A DNA stretch of 64,000 nucleotides from NCBI RefSeq assembly GCF_033042135.1, contig NZ_WBXM01000004.1:248001-312000 (forward strand), read 5' to 3'. This document shows, one piece after another, positions 33,558 to 42,533 of the stretch. How positions within the stretch are numbered: the stretch's first letter is position 1; every line of letters begins with the position of its first letter. Made by a program: the position numbers and the translations under genes. The notes under the pieces are model-generated. The model worked only from the letters and a program-made list of their open reading frames with translations. It was not told where the DNA came from and made no database searches. Origin of the DNA: Haloechinothrix sp033042135 (GTDB taxonomy: Bacteria; Actinomycetota; Actinomycetes; Mycobacteriales; Pseudonocardiaceae).

Positions 33558-33588
33558 TTGTGGTGGCCTGTGCGAGGTGTCGTATGCT
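33558..33588 (+). promoter_or_regulatory. Probable promoter of the tRNA cluster
   Basis: TTGTGG at 33558-33563 and TATGCT at 33583-33588 are spaced 19 bp, about 70 bp before the first tRNA. A tandem GGTTAGCCGGTTAGCCGG follows just before the tRNA. Confidence 0.4.
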
Positions 33589-33659
33589 GTCTAACGGCTC
33601 CCAGGGACGAGGACCGGCGGCTCTGGGAACACGGTTAGCCGGTTAGCCGGACGAACCGG

Positions 33660-33732
33660 GCTCCCATCGTCCAGCGGCCTAGGACTCCGCCCTTTCAAGG
33701 CGGCAACGCGGGTTCGAATCCCGTTGGGAGCA
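33660..33732 (+). tRNA. tRNA-Glu (anticodon TTC)
   Basis: A 73-base cloverleaf: acceptor GCTCCCA pairs with TGGGAGC, the anticodon loop CTTTCAA gives TTC, and the T-arm reads GGGTTCGAATCCC. CCA is not encoded. First of three tandem tRNAs. Confidence 0.97.
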
Positions 33733-33747
33733 CGCAACAGAATATCT

Positions 33748-33824
33748 GGCCCTGTGGCGCAGTTGGTTAGCGCGCCGCCCTGTCACGGCGGAGGTCGCGG
33801 GTTCGAGTCCCGTCAGGGTCGCCA
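33748..33824 (+). tRNA. tRNA-Asp (anticodon GTC)
   Basis: A cloverleaf with acceptor GGCCCTG pairing with CAGGGTC (one G-U), the anticodon GTC in CTGTCAC and the T-arm GGGTTCGAGTCCC. CCA follows the discriminator G and appears encoded. Confidence 0.97.
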
Positions 33825-33872
33825 TGTTTACTGCGAAATGCGCGGCGGAGTACCGTGCTCGGGCGTAGGCCC

Positions 33873-33946
33873 GGCCAGGTAGCTCAGTTGGTACGAGCGT
33901 CCGCCTGAAAAGCGGAAGGTCGACGGTTCGAATCCGTCCCTGGCCA
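33873..33946 (+). tRNA. tRNA-Phe (anticodon GAA)
   Basis: A 74-base cloverleaf: acceptor GGCCAGG pairs with CCTGGCC, the anticodon loop CTGAAAA gives GAA, and the T-arm reads CGGTTCGAATCCG. Last tRNA of the Glu-Asp-Phe cluster, a common actinobacterial order. Confidence 0.97.
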
Positions 33947-34265
33947 CCCTCCCGACCTGCGAAAATCCCTCCGATCGGTCCTCCGGTCGGAGGGATCTTC
34001 GTTTCGGTGGTCTCATGTCCGGTTGAGCCGAATCGGCGCCGCTTTCGGCAGCCGGGCTGGCTGAAATCGTTCCGACCCCCTCCCCTCGCCTCCGCTGTCC
34101 GCGATGCTGCGGGGATGGACGGCGTGTAGCTTCAGCGTCGCAGTTGACGGAGGGCGATGCCGCTGTCTTGCGGGGCACCGAACGGTGGGGTTCGATAGCT
34201 CCCTGAGCGTTGGCTTTCACGGTGACGTTGGCGGATCATTGTCGGGTGCGCGGGCAGGTGAGTCG
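33947..34265. other. Non-coding stretch after the tRNA cluster
   Basis: About 319 bp with the tRNA operon terminator at its start. The rest holds no supported gene. I looked for a second copy of the tRNA-Phe 3' end as an attachment site and saw none here. Confidence 0.55.
33965..33996 (+). terminator. Terminator hairpin of the tRNA cluster
   Basis: A perfect 10-bp stem (ATCCCTCCGA with TCGGAGGGAT) begins 19 bp after tRNA-Phe and is followed by CTTCGTTTC, a short T-rich run. Confidence 0.8.
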
Positions 34266-35195
34266 ATGGCGAGGGGAAAGTCGGTCCGTCTCTTCCTTGT
34301 GGATGGGACACCCGGTGGTCTGATCACGGCCGAGATCATGAATTGGACGGGGCATGTCATCGCGGTGCCCCGTTCCGAACTGGCTACCCTGCTGCAGCGA
34401 CGTGAGGTCGATAAGACCGGCATCTACGTGTTGCTTGGCGATGATCCCGACAGTCCTGGTAGCACGCTGGCCTACATCGGCGAGGGTGGCAGCGTCTACG
34501 AGCGCTTGCGGGCTCATGCACGGTCGGATAACAGTCGCCTCGGGGACTTCTGGGACCGGGCTGTGGTTCTGGTCAGCAAGGACACGAACCTGACCAAAGC
34601 GCATGCTCGGTATCTGGAGTCCCGGTTTTTCGCTCTCGCAACCGAGGCGGGACGAGCCCGGTTGTTGAACGGGAAAGCGCCTCGGCTCGCTCCGTTACCG
34701 GAGGCTGATCGGTCGGACATGGAGTACTTTATCGATCAGGCCAGGATCGTCTTGCCTGTTCTCGGCGTCAACCTCCTCCGCCTCACCAAACCCGCCTCGG
34801 TGACGGACCAGGACGACGTAGCGGCAGGGGCAGCCTCGCCGATGTTCATCTTGGCCAGCAAGAAAACCGGGGTCGACGCGACTGCACAGGAGGTGGACGG
34901 CGAGTTCGTCGTTCGGGAGGGTTCCCTGGTGCGCAGCGTGTGGTCCGCTGACGATCGTCACAGTTACGAGAAGCTGCGATTCCAGCTGGAACAGGACGGA
35001 ACCCTTCGGCCGCTGCCTGAGGGCACGGGAATGGAGTTCACTCGTGATCAGGCGTTCGCCAGCCCTAGTGCCGCTGCGGCCTGCGTCCTTGGCCGGCCAG
35101 CCAATGGGCGGTCGGAATGGAAGGTGGCCGACAGCAGGATGACGTACGGCCAATGGCAGGAGAGCCTGCTGGATGCGGTGGTTACGGACGAGTAG
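34266..35195 (+). CDS. GIY-YIG nuclease-like protein with DUF4357 domain
   Basis: A 309-residue protein. The GIY-YIG core is visible as TGIYVLLG and LAYIGEGGSVYERLRAH at about 58-90, with the downstream catalytic glutamate in HARYLESRFF near 121. The C-terminal DUF4357 domain shows SPSAAAACVLGRPANG...EWK near 272-292. Such proteins occur beside restriction-modification genes or alone; their targets are not established. The ATG at 34266 follows AGGTGA at three to four bases. GC content looks a little lower than in the neighbours, and the gene lies directly behind a tRNA cluster and converges on a helicase gene, so acquisition by transfer is possible. Confidence 0.85.
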   Translation: MARGKSVRLFLVDGTPGGLITAEIMNWTGHVIAVPRSELATLLQRREVDKTGIYVLLGDDPDSPGSTLAYIGEGGSVYERLRAHARSDNSRLGDFWDRAVVLVSKDTNLTKAHARYLESRFFALATEAGRARLLNGKAPRLAPLPEADRSDMEYFIDQARIVLPVLGVNLLRLTKPASVTDQDDVAAGAASPMFILASKKTGVDATAQEVDGEFVVREGSLVRSVWSADDRHSYEKLRFQLEQDGTLRPLPEGTGMEFTRDQAFASPSAAAACVLGRPANGRSEWKVADSRMTYGQWQESLLDAVVTDE

Positions 35196-35354
35196 CCCGC
35201 CGGAGACGTACGTTGATCGGCATCGAGAACCGTCGTCGACGGGGCGAGGTCGATCCACCAATGATCACCGCGGAGGTGTCCGGTTCGAATGCACTTGGTG
35301 CCGACCAACGGGATGCCCCGCCGGTCAGGCCACTACCCGCCGCTTGGGGCCCGT

Positions 35355-37781
35355 TCAGCCGGCTTGATGGTGTTGCGCCACGGGGCCGTCGCTTAGCTGG
35401 GTAGGTTCGCCCGGTTCTTCGAGCATGCTGAGGAACTCCGCTGCGGCGAGTATCGGCTTGCCGAGCTCGCGTGCCTTCCGCGCCTTGCCGGACATCGACG
35501 ACGGGTCGTTGGCGACGACCAGATCGCACTTGGTCTTGCTGACGTTCGCGGTCTCGCGCAGGCCGGCGGCTTCCGCGGCTCGTCGGAGGTGCTCCTTCGA
35601 CAGGTGTGCGTGTTCCGCGCCGGATGGTGGCGAGCCGGTGAAGCAGACCCGCATGCCGGGGGTGGGCGTGATCTGCGCGGCATCCGTGACCAGCCGGGAC
35701 CTGTCGAAAGGTACGTGGAAGGCGTCGGCGACCGTGTCGACGATCGTTGCCTCCCCGCGCGTGACGGTGCCATTGCGGCCGATGGCGGCGAGTATCGCTT
35801 CGACCAGCTGGGCCGCCGCCGTATCGAGCAAGGAGCTGGGCAGGCCATGGTCCCCGACGAAGCGCCGGAGGCGATCGACGAGCATCGGCAAGGTGTCGCG
35901 GCTTGCAGGGGCCAGGCCGAGCATGAGGGCCAGCCGCGACGCCGCATCGAGCGGCAGGGAGTCGATCAGGTCGAGGAGCCGGGGCAGGTCGCTGTGCCCG
36001 TCACGGGGGAGGAGGTACGTACCCGGTTCTGCGGTGGCTGCTGTGCTGGTGAGCGGCATCATGGGTAGGTACTGGTCGTCGATCTTGGTGGCGGCGCGGA
36101 GCACCTCACGCGCCCGGTCGAGGGCCGGGGCGGCGGCACCGTGTGCTGCCAGGAGACCGCGCTCCCGCACGTCGACGCCGAGGCCTTCGTCGATCCCTGC
36201 CCCGTGCCAGCCAAGCATGCGGTTGAGCTCGCTCAGCCCGCACGTCACGATCACGGTTCCGGTGAGCAGGGTTGCCAGGTAGCCACGCAGTTCGGGCACG
36301 CTCAGCGCCGCAGCGACCTCGGAAGGCGCGATGCCGGTTTCGGCGGCGTCGCCGACATCGCGCATCGGGTTGACCAGCGTCGTGACGGTGACGTGCTCAC
36401 CGCTTGGGGTTTCCCGGATGATCGCGAGTTCGGCGAGCCCGTTGTGCTCCCCACCTCCGGTATCGACGTACCCGACGAAGGAGCGCGGCATCGTGCCCTG
36501 GTGGACTGGCTCGGTCGTGGCCTGCAGGTGGAACCGGCGAACGCTCGGGTCCGTGATGACATCCCGTGGCCGCAGCGGCCGCTTCAGCGTGAGGCCGTCC
36601 AGTGACGTGCAGCGGCTGAGCGCCACATATAGCTGGCCGGGAGCGAAGACCCGGTTGCCGCGGTCGAACACCACATCGTCGAACGTCTTGCCTTGGCTCT
36701 TGTGCACGGTGACGGCCCACGCCAGCCGGAAGGGCAGCTGGGTGAAGGAACCCACCAGTTCGGACTCGACCTGACCGTCACGCCGTACTGGTCGGTGAAT
36801 CTCCCAGCACCGCGGTCGAACATCGACAACCTCACCGGTTGCGGCGAGCTGGATCGTCACGCGGAACGAGTCGCCCTCCGTGGCCACATCGACGATCCTG
36901 CCTATCGAGCCGTTGACGTACTCGCGTTCGTTGACCAGCATCATCACCTGCGCACCGACCGCGAACGAGAGGTGCATCTCCGCCCGGTACTGCGATGCGT
37001 CGAACTCACCGGTGACCGAAGCGGTTGACGTGAAGACCGGGCCCGCGAGCTGCTCCAGCATCGCTCGGTTGACCCGGTCCGCCGCCCGGTTGGTGGTCGT
37101 GAGTGTGACGGCACCGGCACCGGGGCGTTCGGCCCGGGCAGGATCTACTCGGGTGTTGAGATCAGCCAGATCGGCCTCGGTGGCGCGACCCTCGCGCACC
37201 GCATTGAGTAACCGGATGAACCGATCGTCCTGCTGGCGGAAGATCTCCGACAGCTGGACGGTTTCGAGCGGCAACTCCCGCAACGCCTTCGCGGCGAAGA
37301 AGAACGGGCTGTGGTAGTCCAGCAGCACCGAACCGGCATCGTCGTCGGTGACGACCGGGGGAAGCTGGTAGAGGTCACCGACCAGGACCAGCTGTAGCCC
37401 ACCGAACGGTGCGCTGGTGCGGCGCCTGCGGCGTAGCGCCGTGTCCATCATGTCGACCAGGTCGGCACGTGCCATCGAGATCTCATCGATGATGAGCATG
37501 TCCAGGTCGTCGAGGTGAGCGGGCGGTCGGTACTTGCGTAGCTCCGGGGAATCGGAGGGGCGGAACCGGAAGAAGCTGTGGATGGTCTCGCCCACCACAT
37601 TCAGCGCGGCGACCCCGGTCGGCGCGACCACGGCTCGACTTCGTCCCAGCTCGAGATCCCGGATCAGGGACAGCAACGTCGACTTACCGGTCCCCGCCCT
37701 GCCGGTGATGAACACGTCCCGCCCATCGCGCACCATGTCCATCGCACGAGCGAACTCGGGCGTGATGACCGGCTGTGACAT
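35355..37781 (-). CDS. PIF1/RecD-like helicase with degenerate exonuclease-like and BRCT domains
   Basis: An 808-residue protein. The helicase part (about 1-415) has Walker A GRAGTGKST near 28, Walker B LIIDEIS near 96, VGDLYQLPPV, and the C-terminal motifs VHKSQGKTFDDVVFDRG and YVALSRC, as in PIF1/RecD-like SF1B helicases. Residues about 430-600 resemble a DnaQ-like exonuclease (LAELAIIRE, TLVNPMRDVGD...GIAPSEV) but the DxE motif reads VDTGGG, so catalysis is doubtful. A BRCT domain ends the protein (MRVCFTGSPPSG near 708, NVSKTKCDLVVANDP). The ATG at 37781 follows GGGAGG at five bases. Confidence 0.9.
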   Translation of the reverse strand: MSQPVITPEFARAMDMVRDGRDVFITGRAGTGKSTLLSLIRDLELGRSRAVVAPTGVAALNVVGETIHSFFRFRPSDSPELRKYRPPAHLDDLDMLIIDEISMARADLVDMMDTALRRRRRTSAPFGGLQLVLVGDLYQLPPVVTDDDAGSVLLDYHSPFFFAAKALRELPLETVQLSEIFRQQDDRFIRLLNAVREGRATEADLADLNTRVDPARAERPGAGAVTLTTTNRAADRVNRAMLEQLAGPVFTSTASVTGEFDASQYRAEMHLSFAVGAQVMMLVNEREYVNGSIGRIVDVATEGDSFRVTIQLAATGEVVDVRPRCWEIHRPVRRDGQVESELVGSFTQLPFRLAWAVTVHKSQGKTFDDVVFDRGNRVFAPGQLYVALSRCTSLDGLTLKRPLRPRDVITDPSVRRFHLQATTEPVHQGTMPRSFVGYVDTGGGEHNGLAELAIIRETPSGEHVTVTTLVNPMRDVGDAAETGIAPSEVAAALSVPELRGYLATLLTGTVIVTCGLSELNRMLGWHGAGIDEGLGVDVRERGLLAAHGAAAPALDRAREVLRAATKIDDQYLPMMPLTSTAATAEPGTYLLPRDGHSDLPRLLDLIDSLPLDAASRLALMLGLAPASRDTLPMLVDRLRRFVGDHGLPSSLLDTAAAQLVEAILAAIGRNGTVTRGEATIVDTVADAFHVPFDRSRLVTDAAQITPTPGMRVCFTGSPPSGAEHAHLSKEHLRRAAEAAGLRETANVSKTKCDLVVANDPSSMSGKARKARELGKPILAAAEFLSMLEEPGEPTQLSDGPVAQHHQAG

Positions 37782-37918
37782 CGTTACCTCCCGCTGAGTG
37801 TCGCGGTCCGCCGTACCGTGGTTCCGTACCGGCTACTGCGCGTCGAAACGGTGACACGGGGCATGTCGTCCGGTCCGCGCGATCGGTTACACAGCGAACG
37901 GCGGTTGCCGTTGCTGCC

Positions 37919-38602
37919 TCAGCCGATCGGTTGCCGTGTCCCCAGCCTGCCGTCGATCATCTCGACGATGTGGTCGACCTCGCTGAGGTACTCGTGATCG
38001 TGGGTGACCAGCACGGTCGCCGTGGAGCGTTGCCGGGTCAGCGTGACGAGCAGGTCGACGATCGCCGCCCCGCGATCCCGGTCGAGGGCGCTGGTGGGTT
38101 CGTCGACCAGCAGCACCGCCGGGTCGTTCAGCAGCGCGCGGGCGATCGCGACCCGCTGGCGCTGCCCACCCGAGAGTTGCTGTGGCTTGCGGTGTGCCTG
38201 GTCCGCGAGGCCGACGGCCGCGAGGAGCCGCTCGGCCCGGGAACGGTCGCTCGGCCGACGGCGCCCGCTGATGCGTGCCATGACCTCGAGCTGTTCCACG
38301 GCGGTGAGCGAGGGCAGCAGGTTGGGTTGCTGGAACACGATGCCGAGGTCGCGGCGCCGCAGCGCCGCGCGAGCCGCCCGGTCCATGCCGCTGGTAGCGG
38401 TGCCGTCGACAGTGACCTCCCCGCTGTCCGGGGTGATCAGCGTGGCGGCGACCGCGAGCAAGCTGGATTTTCCGGATCCCGACGGCCCGACCACGCCGGT
38501 CACCGAACCGGCAGGGACGTCGAGGGAGACGTTGTCGAGCGCGGTCAACCGGCTGTCACCGTCGGGGTAGGTGAGTGTGACGTCGTGCAGGCTCAGTGTC
38601 AT
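37919..38602 (-). CDS. ABC transporter ATP-binding protein (MacB/LolD type)
   Basis: A 227-residue ATPase with Walker A GPSGSGKSS near 39, Q-loop FQQPN, signature LSGGQRQRVAIARAL near 142 and Walker B VLLVDEPTSALD. This is the short MacB/LolD type that works with FtsX-like permeases. The ATG at 38602 overlaps the permease stop (ATGA); a longer upstream frame is only the permease in another frame. It belongs with the permease to an export or envelope-remodelling system beside a two-component system. Confidence 0.95.
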   Translation of the reverse strand: MTLSLHDVTLTYPDGDSRLTALDNVSLDVPAGSVTGVVGPSGSGKSSLLAVAATLITPDSGEVTVDGTATSGMDRAARAALRRRDLGIVFQQPNLLPSLTAVEQLEVMARISGRRRPSDRSRAERLLAAVGLADQAHRKPQQLSGGQRQRVAIARALLNDPAVLLVDEPTSALDRDRGAAIVDLLVTLTRQRSTATVLVTHDHEYLSEVDHIVEMIDGRLGTRQPIG

Positions 38603-39690
38603 CGTGCGCTCCCGAGGGCGGTCAGCGGGTCGATGGCGGTGACGCGGCGCACGGCCAGCGACGCGCCGAGCAGGCCGAGCACCAGCATCGCCGTGGCCGG
38701 GGCCAGGAGAGTTCCCGCGTCCAGCGCGAACGGCACCACGCCGGACACGGCCGCGCCGGTGGCCACGGCCAGCGCCGACCCGGCCGCGATCCCGGCCACG
38801 AGCACGGCGCACGCCTGGGCCAGTGCGTCGCGCACCAGGTAGCCGGTGGCCGCGCCCAGCGCTTTGAGGACCGCGATGTCGGTGCTGCGCTGGATCGTCC
38901 ACACCGCGAAGAACGCCCCGGTCACCAGCGCGGATATCGCCAGAAGCAGCCCGCGCATCGCCTGCAGTGAGCTGTTCTCCGCGTCGAACGAGCTGACCGC
39001 GTGTCTGGCGTCGTCACGTGCGATGGTGGTGGTGCCCAGCCGCGCGTCGGTGGCAGCCAGGTCGGCGTCCGCGGTGGTGTCGAGCGCGAGTGCGGTGGCA
39101 TAGCCCGCGCCCTGCGCACCGCCTGCCAGCTCGCGCCAGTCCGGCAACGCGAGCCAGACGACCGGTGCGTGACTGTAGGAATCCGTACCGGCCACCGCCC
39201 GTACCCGCAACGAATGGCCGGGCAGCGTCAAGACATCACCGGGCCCGGCGTCGAGTTCCTCGGCGGCCCCTGTGGACAGCACCGCGGCCCCTCGCGCGAC
39301 CGGCTGCCCGCCCGGGATGAGTGAGCCGCCCGGTTCGCCGCTCGCGGCGACCCCGAACACCGAGATCCGCGCCGCGTGGCCGTCGAGTTCGGCCCTGGCG
39401 GTGCCGACCCCGAACGGGGCGGCTCGTTCGACGCCCGTGGCGCGGCTCCACTCGTGAGCCTGCTCCCGGCTGAGCATGGAGCGCTCGAACGCCGCGTCCT
39501 CACCGTCGCTCGGGGCTGCGAGAGTTAGGTGGTCGACGGGCAGTCCGGTCACCGCCGAGGTGCTGCTCCGTGCCAACCCTTCGGTCAGTCCCGAGATGAG
39601 CCCGACGAGCAGCATCAGCAGAACCACGACCAGCGTCATCAACGTGAAACGCCCGCGGGCGAACCGCATGTCCCGCCACGCAACGAACAT
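38599..39690 (-). CDS. FtsX-like ABC transporter permease
   Basis: A 363-residue permease: one helix at about 18-38, a large extracytoplasmic domain, then three helices near 248-355 (AISALVTGAFFAVWTIQ, AQACAVLVAGIAAGSALAV, LLAPATAMLVLGLLGASLAV) and the conserved AVLKALGA segment between them. It is a single FtsX domain, so a dimer is expected. Coupled to the ATPase gene. The start is preceded by GGAAGGGG. It is divergent from the histidine kinase gene, a common arrangement for stress-responsive exporters. Confidence 0.92.
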   Translation of the reverse strand: MFVAWRDMRFARGRFTLMTLVVVLLMLLVGLISGLTEGLARSSTSAVTGLPVDHLTLAAPSDGEDAAFERSMLSREQAHEWSRATGVERAAPFGVGTARAELDGHAARISVFGVAASGEPGGSLIPGGQPVARGAAVLSTGAAEELDAGPGDVLTLPGHSLRVRAVAGTDSYSHAPVVWLALPDWRELAGGAQGAGYATALALDTTADADLAATDARLGTTTIARDDARHAVSSFDAENSSLQAMRGLLLAISALVTGAFFAVWTIQRSTDIAVLKALGAATGYLVRDALAQACAVLVAGIAAGSALAVATGAAVSGVVPFALDAGTLLAPATAMLVLGLLGASLAVRRVTAIDPLTALGSAR

Positions 39691-39860
39691 GCTCGCTGTC
39701 CCCTTCCGTGTGGTGTGGCGGGTGCGCGCAGGCGACCCGCACTACCGTCAGCATCCGGCCGGATGCCGCGCTGACCGTCGTACCGCGGTGCGGTTCCCGG
39801 GTGCCGAACGGTGGAGACCCGGATCCATCGTTCGATGGATGACGTCTGCCGTCGCGGCGC

Positions 39861-39866
39861 TAGCCT
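39861..39866 (+). promoter_or_regulatory. -10 box of the histidine kinase gene
   Basis: TAGCCT is followed at once by the GGAGG ribosome site and the GTG start at 39876, giving a very short leader. Confidence 0.35.
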
Positions 39867-39875
39867 GGAGGTGTC

Positions 39876-41087
39876 GTGAATCCCCGTACCCTGGACCGGC
39901 CACTGCGCGTGGTGCGGGTGTGCCTGCACCTGCTGGTGGCGGCGCTGTTGCTGCTGGCGGTGGTGCGCGCGGTGGCTGGCTACACCGCGCGGCCCGTCGT
40001 CGTGGCCGCTGCCGCGGCTGCGGTGGCAGCGATCTACGCTGCTGGGCCGCTGCTGCGGCGGGTGGGTCGCTCGCGTGCGGCCACCGGTACGTGGCTGCTG
40101 CTGCTCGGCTTGGCCTGGCTGGTGCTGCTCGGGCTGACCCCGGACGGGGTGTGGCTGGCGTTTCCGCTGTTCTTCGTGCAGCTCCACCTGCTCCCGCTGG
40201 TGCCGGGACTGGTTGCCGTCGCGGCGACCACGCTGGCCGCGATCGCCGGTTTCGCGTGGCACCAGCAGGGCGTCACACCGGCTGGGATCATCGGCCCCGC
40301 GCTGGGGGCCGCGGTGGCGGTGGCCACCGTGCTCGGCTACCTCGCGCTCCACAGGGAGAACGAGCAACGCAAACGGTTGATCGAGGAGTTGACCGAGGCC
40401 CGTGACGAGCTGGCCGCCGCGGAGCACGCGGCAGGCGTGCACGCCGAGCGGGAGCGGCTGGCCACCGAGATTCACGACACCGTGGCGCAGGGGCTGTCCA
40501 GTATCCAGCTGCTGCTCCGTGCCGCCGAGCGCGCCCTACCCGCCGAGCCGGTCACCGCCGCCGAGCACGTGCGCCAGGCACGGGATGCGGCGCAGGACAA
40601 CCTGGTGCAGGTGCGTAGGCTGGTGCGGGCGCTGGCACCGGCGGAGCTGGACGGCACGCCACTGCCCGCCGCGCTGCGACGGCTGTGCGAGCAGACCGCC
40701 ACGCAGTCCGGCCTGGCCGTGCACTTCCACACCAGCGGGGAGCTGGCGACGGTACCGACGGCCTACGAGGTCGCGCTGCTACGGATCGCGCAATCCGCAC
40801 TGGCGAACACGGTCCGCCACGCGGCTGCGAGCAGGGCCGAGATCACGCTCAGCTACATGGACGACGGCGTCACACTGGACGCTGTGGACGACGGCATCGG
40901 CTTCGATCCCGCGACGACCATCGCCTGCCGCGCTGGGGAAGATAGTGACGGCGGTTTCGGGCTGGCAGCGATGCGGGCGCGGGTGCGCTCTCTCGGCGGC
41001 ACGTTGGCGGTGGAGTCGGCACCGGGGCAGGGGACCGCGCTGGCGGTGAGCTTCCCGTACCGGCACCCGGAAGGGCAGTCACCATGA
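39876..41087 (+). CDS. NarL-type sensor histidine kinase
   Basis: A 403-residue kinase with about five to six N-terminal membrane helices (from VCLHLLVAALLLLAVVRAV on), a coiled linker, the HisKA_3 phosphorylation site in ATEIHDTVAQGLSSIQ near 200 and a HATPase domain (ALANTVRHA N-box, DDGIGFD and GGFGLAAMRARV G-boxes). GGAGG precedes the GTG start. It overlaps the response regulator gene (ATGA) and is divergent from the ABC exporter, which it probably controls. Confidence 0.93.
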   Translation: MNPRTLDRPLRVVRVCLHLLVAALLLLAVVRAVAGYTARPVVVAAAAAAVAAIYAAGPLLRRVGRSRAATGTWLLLLGLAWLVLLGLTPDGVWLAFPLFFVQLHLLPLVPGLVAVAATTLAAIAGFAWHQQGVTPAGIIGPALGAAVAVATVLGYLALHRENEQRKRLIEELTEARDELAAAEHAAGVHAERERLATEIHDTVAQGLSSIQLLLRAAERALPAEPVTAAEHVRQARDAAQDNLVQVRRLVRALAPAELDGTPLPAALRRLCEQTATQSGLAVHFHTSGELATVPTAYEVALLRIAQSALANTVRHAAASRAEITLSYMDDGVTLDAVDDGIGFDPATTIACRAGEDSDGGFGLAAMRARVRSLGGTLAVESAPGQGTALAVSFPYRHPEGQSP

Positions 41088-41716
41088 CCGGGCGGATCCG
41101 GTTGCTACTCGCCGACGACCACCCTGTGGTGCGCGCAGGCCTGCGAGCCGTGCTCGAGGCCGAGCCCGACCTTGAGGTCGTCGCGGAAGCGGATACCGCG
41201 GAGCGGGCGGTGAGCCTGGCGGGATCGTCGGATGTGGACGTGGTGTTGATGGACCTGCAGTTCGGTTCCGGCATGCACGGCGCGGCCGCCACGGAAGCCA
41301 TCCTCGCCGCTCCCGGGGCGCCGCGTGTGCTGGTGCTGACCACCTACGACACCGATGCGGACATCCTGGCCGCCGTGGAGGCTGGCGCGGCGGGGTACCT
41401 GCTCAAGGACACTCCTCCGGAGGAGCTTGCCGCGGCGGTGCGCACGGCGGCGGCGGGCTCCTCCGCCCTGGCGCCTTCGGTGGCCAACCGGTTGATGCGG
41501 CGTATGCGCGTGCCGGGAACCGCGCTGAGCAAGCGGGAGATCGAGGTGCTCCAGCTGGTCGCCGACGGTCTGTCCAACCAGGAGATCAGCAAGCGGCTCT
41601 TCCTCAGCCAGGCCACGGTCAAGTCGCACCTGGTGCACATCTTCGGCAAGCTCGGCGTCGACTCCCGGACAGCGGCGGTGGCCGCCGCGACTCAGCGCGG
41701 TCTGATCCGCAGGTGA
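41084..41716 (+). CDS. NarL/LuxR-family response regulator
   Basis: A 210-residue regulator with receiver acidic pair DDHPV, phosphoacceptor Asp in VVLMDLQF near 56, conserved Lys in LLKDTPPEE, and a C-terminal LuxR-type HTH (LSKREIEVLQLVADGLSNQEISKRL, SQATVKSHLVHIFGKLGV). Coupled to the upstream kinase. Confidence 0.95.
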   Translation: MTGRIRLLLADDHPVVRAGLRAVLEAEPDLEVVAEADTAERAVSLAGSSDVDVVLMDLQFGSGMHGAAATEAILAAPGAPRVLVLTTYDTDADILAAVEAGAAGYLLKDTPPEELAAAVRTAAAGSSALAPSVANRLMRRMRVPGTALSKREIEVLQLVADGLSNQEISKRLFLSQATVKSHLVHIFGKLGVDSRTAAVAAATQRGLIRR

Positions 41717-41801
41717 CGTCGGCAGTCCGGCCGCGAGGCCGCCGCGGCCGGGCGGCAAGGGACCGGTTGCGCTCACCGTTGCCTGCGGCAAGACTGTCGC
41801 C

Positions 41802-42440
41802 ATGGCCGATGACGACGCGGAGCCGACGCTGGCCAGGGTGAGCTCCTCCTCGGTGCGCGCGGCCACCGGGCAAGGGTGGCAGGAATGGCTTGGCCAGCTC
41901 GATGCCGCGGGAGCGTCGGGGTGGAGCCACAAGGAGATCGTCACCCACCTGAACAGCGAGCACCCCGAGATCAGTGGCTGGTGGCACCAGACGCTGGCGG
42001 TTGGTTACGAGCAGGCCCGTGGCAAGCGAGTCGCGGGCCAGACCGCCGACGCGGGCTTCCAGGTGGGGGTGCGCAAGACGGTGCCCGCGACCCCCACGGA
42101 GGTGTGGCGGGTGCTGACCGAGCGGCCCGAGCTGTGGCTGGGGGAGGGGGTATCGGTGACGTTCCAGCGGGGCGAGCGCTACACCGTGCAGGCAGGGCCG
42201 GACGGTGCCGCCGCTAGCGGTGAGATCCGGGTGGCCAAACCCGGTGACCGGCTCCGGTTCACCTGGCAGCCGCAGGGGTGGGCGTCACCCGCCACGGTGC
42301 AGCTTGCGCTGACCGCGCCCGCTTCCGGCAAGACCGCGGTGCAGGCGCACGTGGAGAAGCTGCCCGACGCCGACGCAAGGGAGCGGTCGCGCACGCGCTG
42401 GCGCGACGCGCTGGAACGTATCGCCGCGGCGTTGGGCTAA
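41802..42440 (+). CDS. SRPBCC (AHSA1-like) protein with N-terminal helical domain
   Basis: A 212-residue protein. The N-terminal ~80 residues (GQGWQEWLGQLDAAG, SHKEIVTHL, GWWHQTLAVGYEQARG) resemble the DUF4287-type helical domain; the rest is an AHSA1-like SRPBCC fold (KTVPATPTEVWRVLTERPELWLG, PGDRLRFTWQP). Such proteins are often stress- or ligand-binding accessory proteins. Stands alone after the two-component genes. Confidence 0.8.
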   Translation: MADDDAEPTLARVSSSSVRAATGQGWQEWLGQLDAAGASGWSHKEIVTHLNSEHPEISGWWHQTLAVGYEQARGKRVAGQTADAGFQVGVRKTVPATPTEVWRVLTERPELWLGEGVSVTFQRGERYTVQAGPDGAAASGEIRVAKPGDRLRFTWQPQGWASPATVQLALTAPASGKTAVQAHVEKLPDADARERSRTRWRDALERIAAALG

Positions 42441-42482
42441 CCCCGGCAGGCTCGCCGCGTGGCTGGATCCGGCCGCCGGGGC

Positions 42483-42488
42483 TAGCCT
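42483..42488 (+). promoter_or_regulatory. -10 box of the deazaflavin oxidoreductase gene
   Basis: TAGCCT lies 46 bases before the ATG at 42534. Confidence 0.3.
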
Positions 42489-42533
42489 CGATGCCGATCA
42501 TGCATGTCCCACAACCGGCGAGAGGGGAGCCGC

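Noticed and set aside
33873..34265. Attachment site for a genomic island at tRNA-Phe
   Set aside because: I found no repeat of the tRNA 3' end downstream and no integrase gene in the window.
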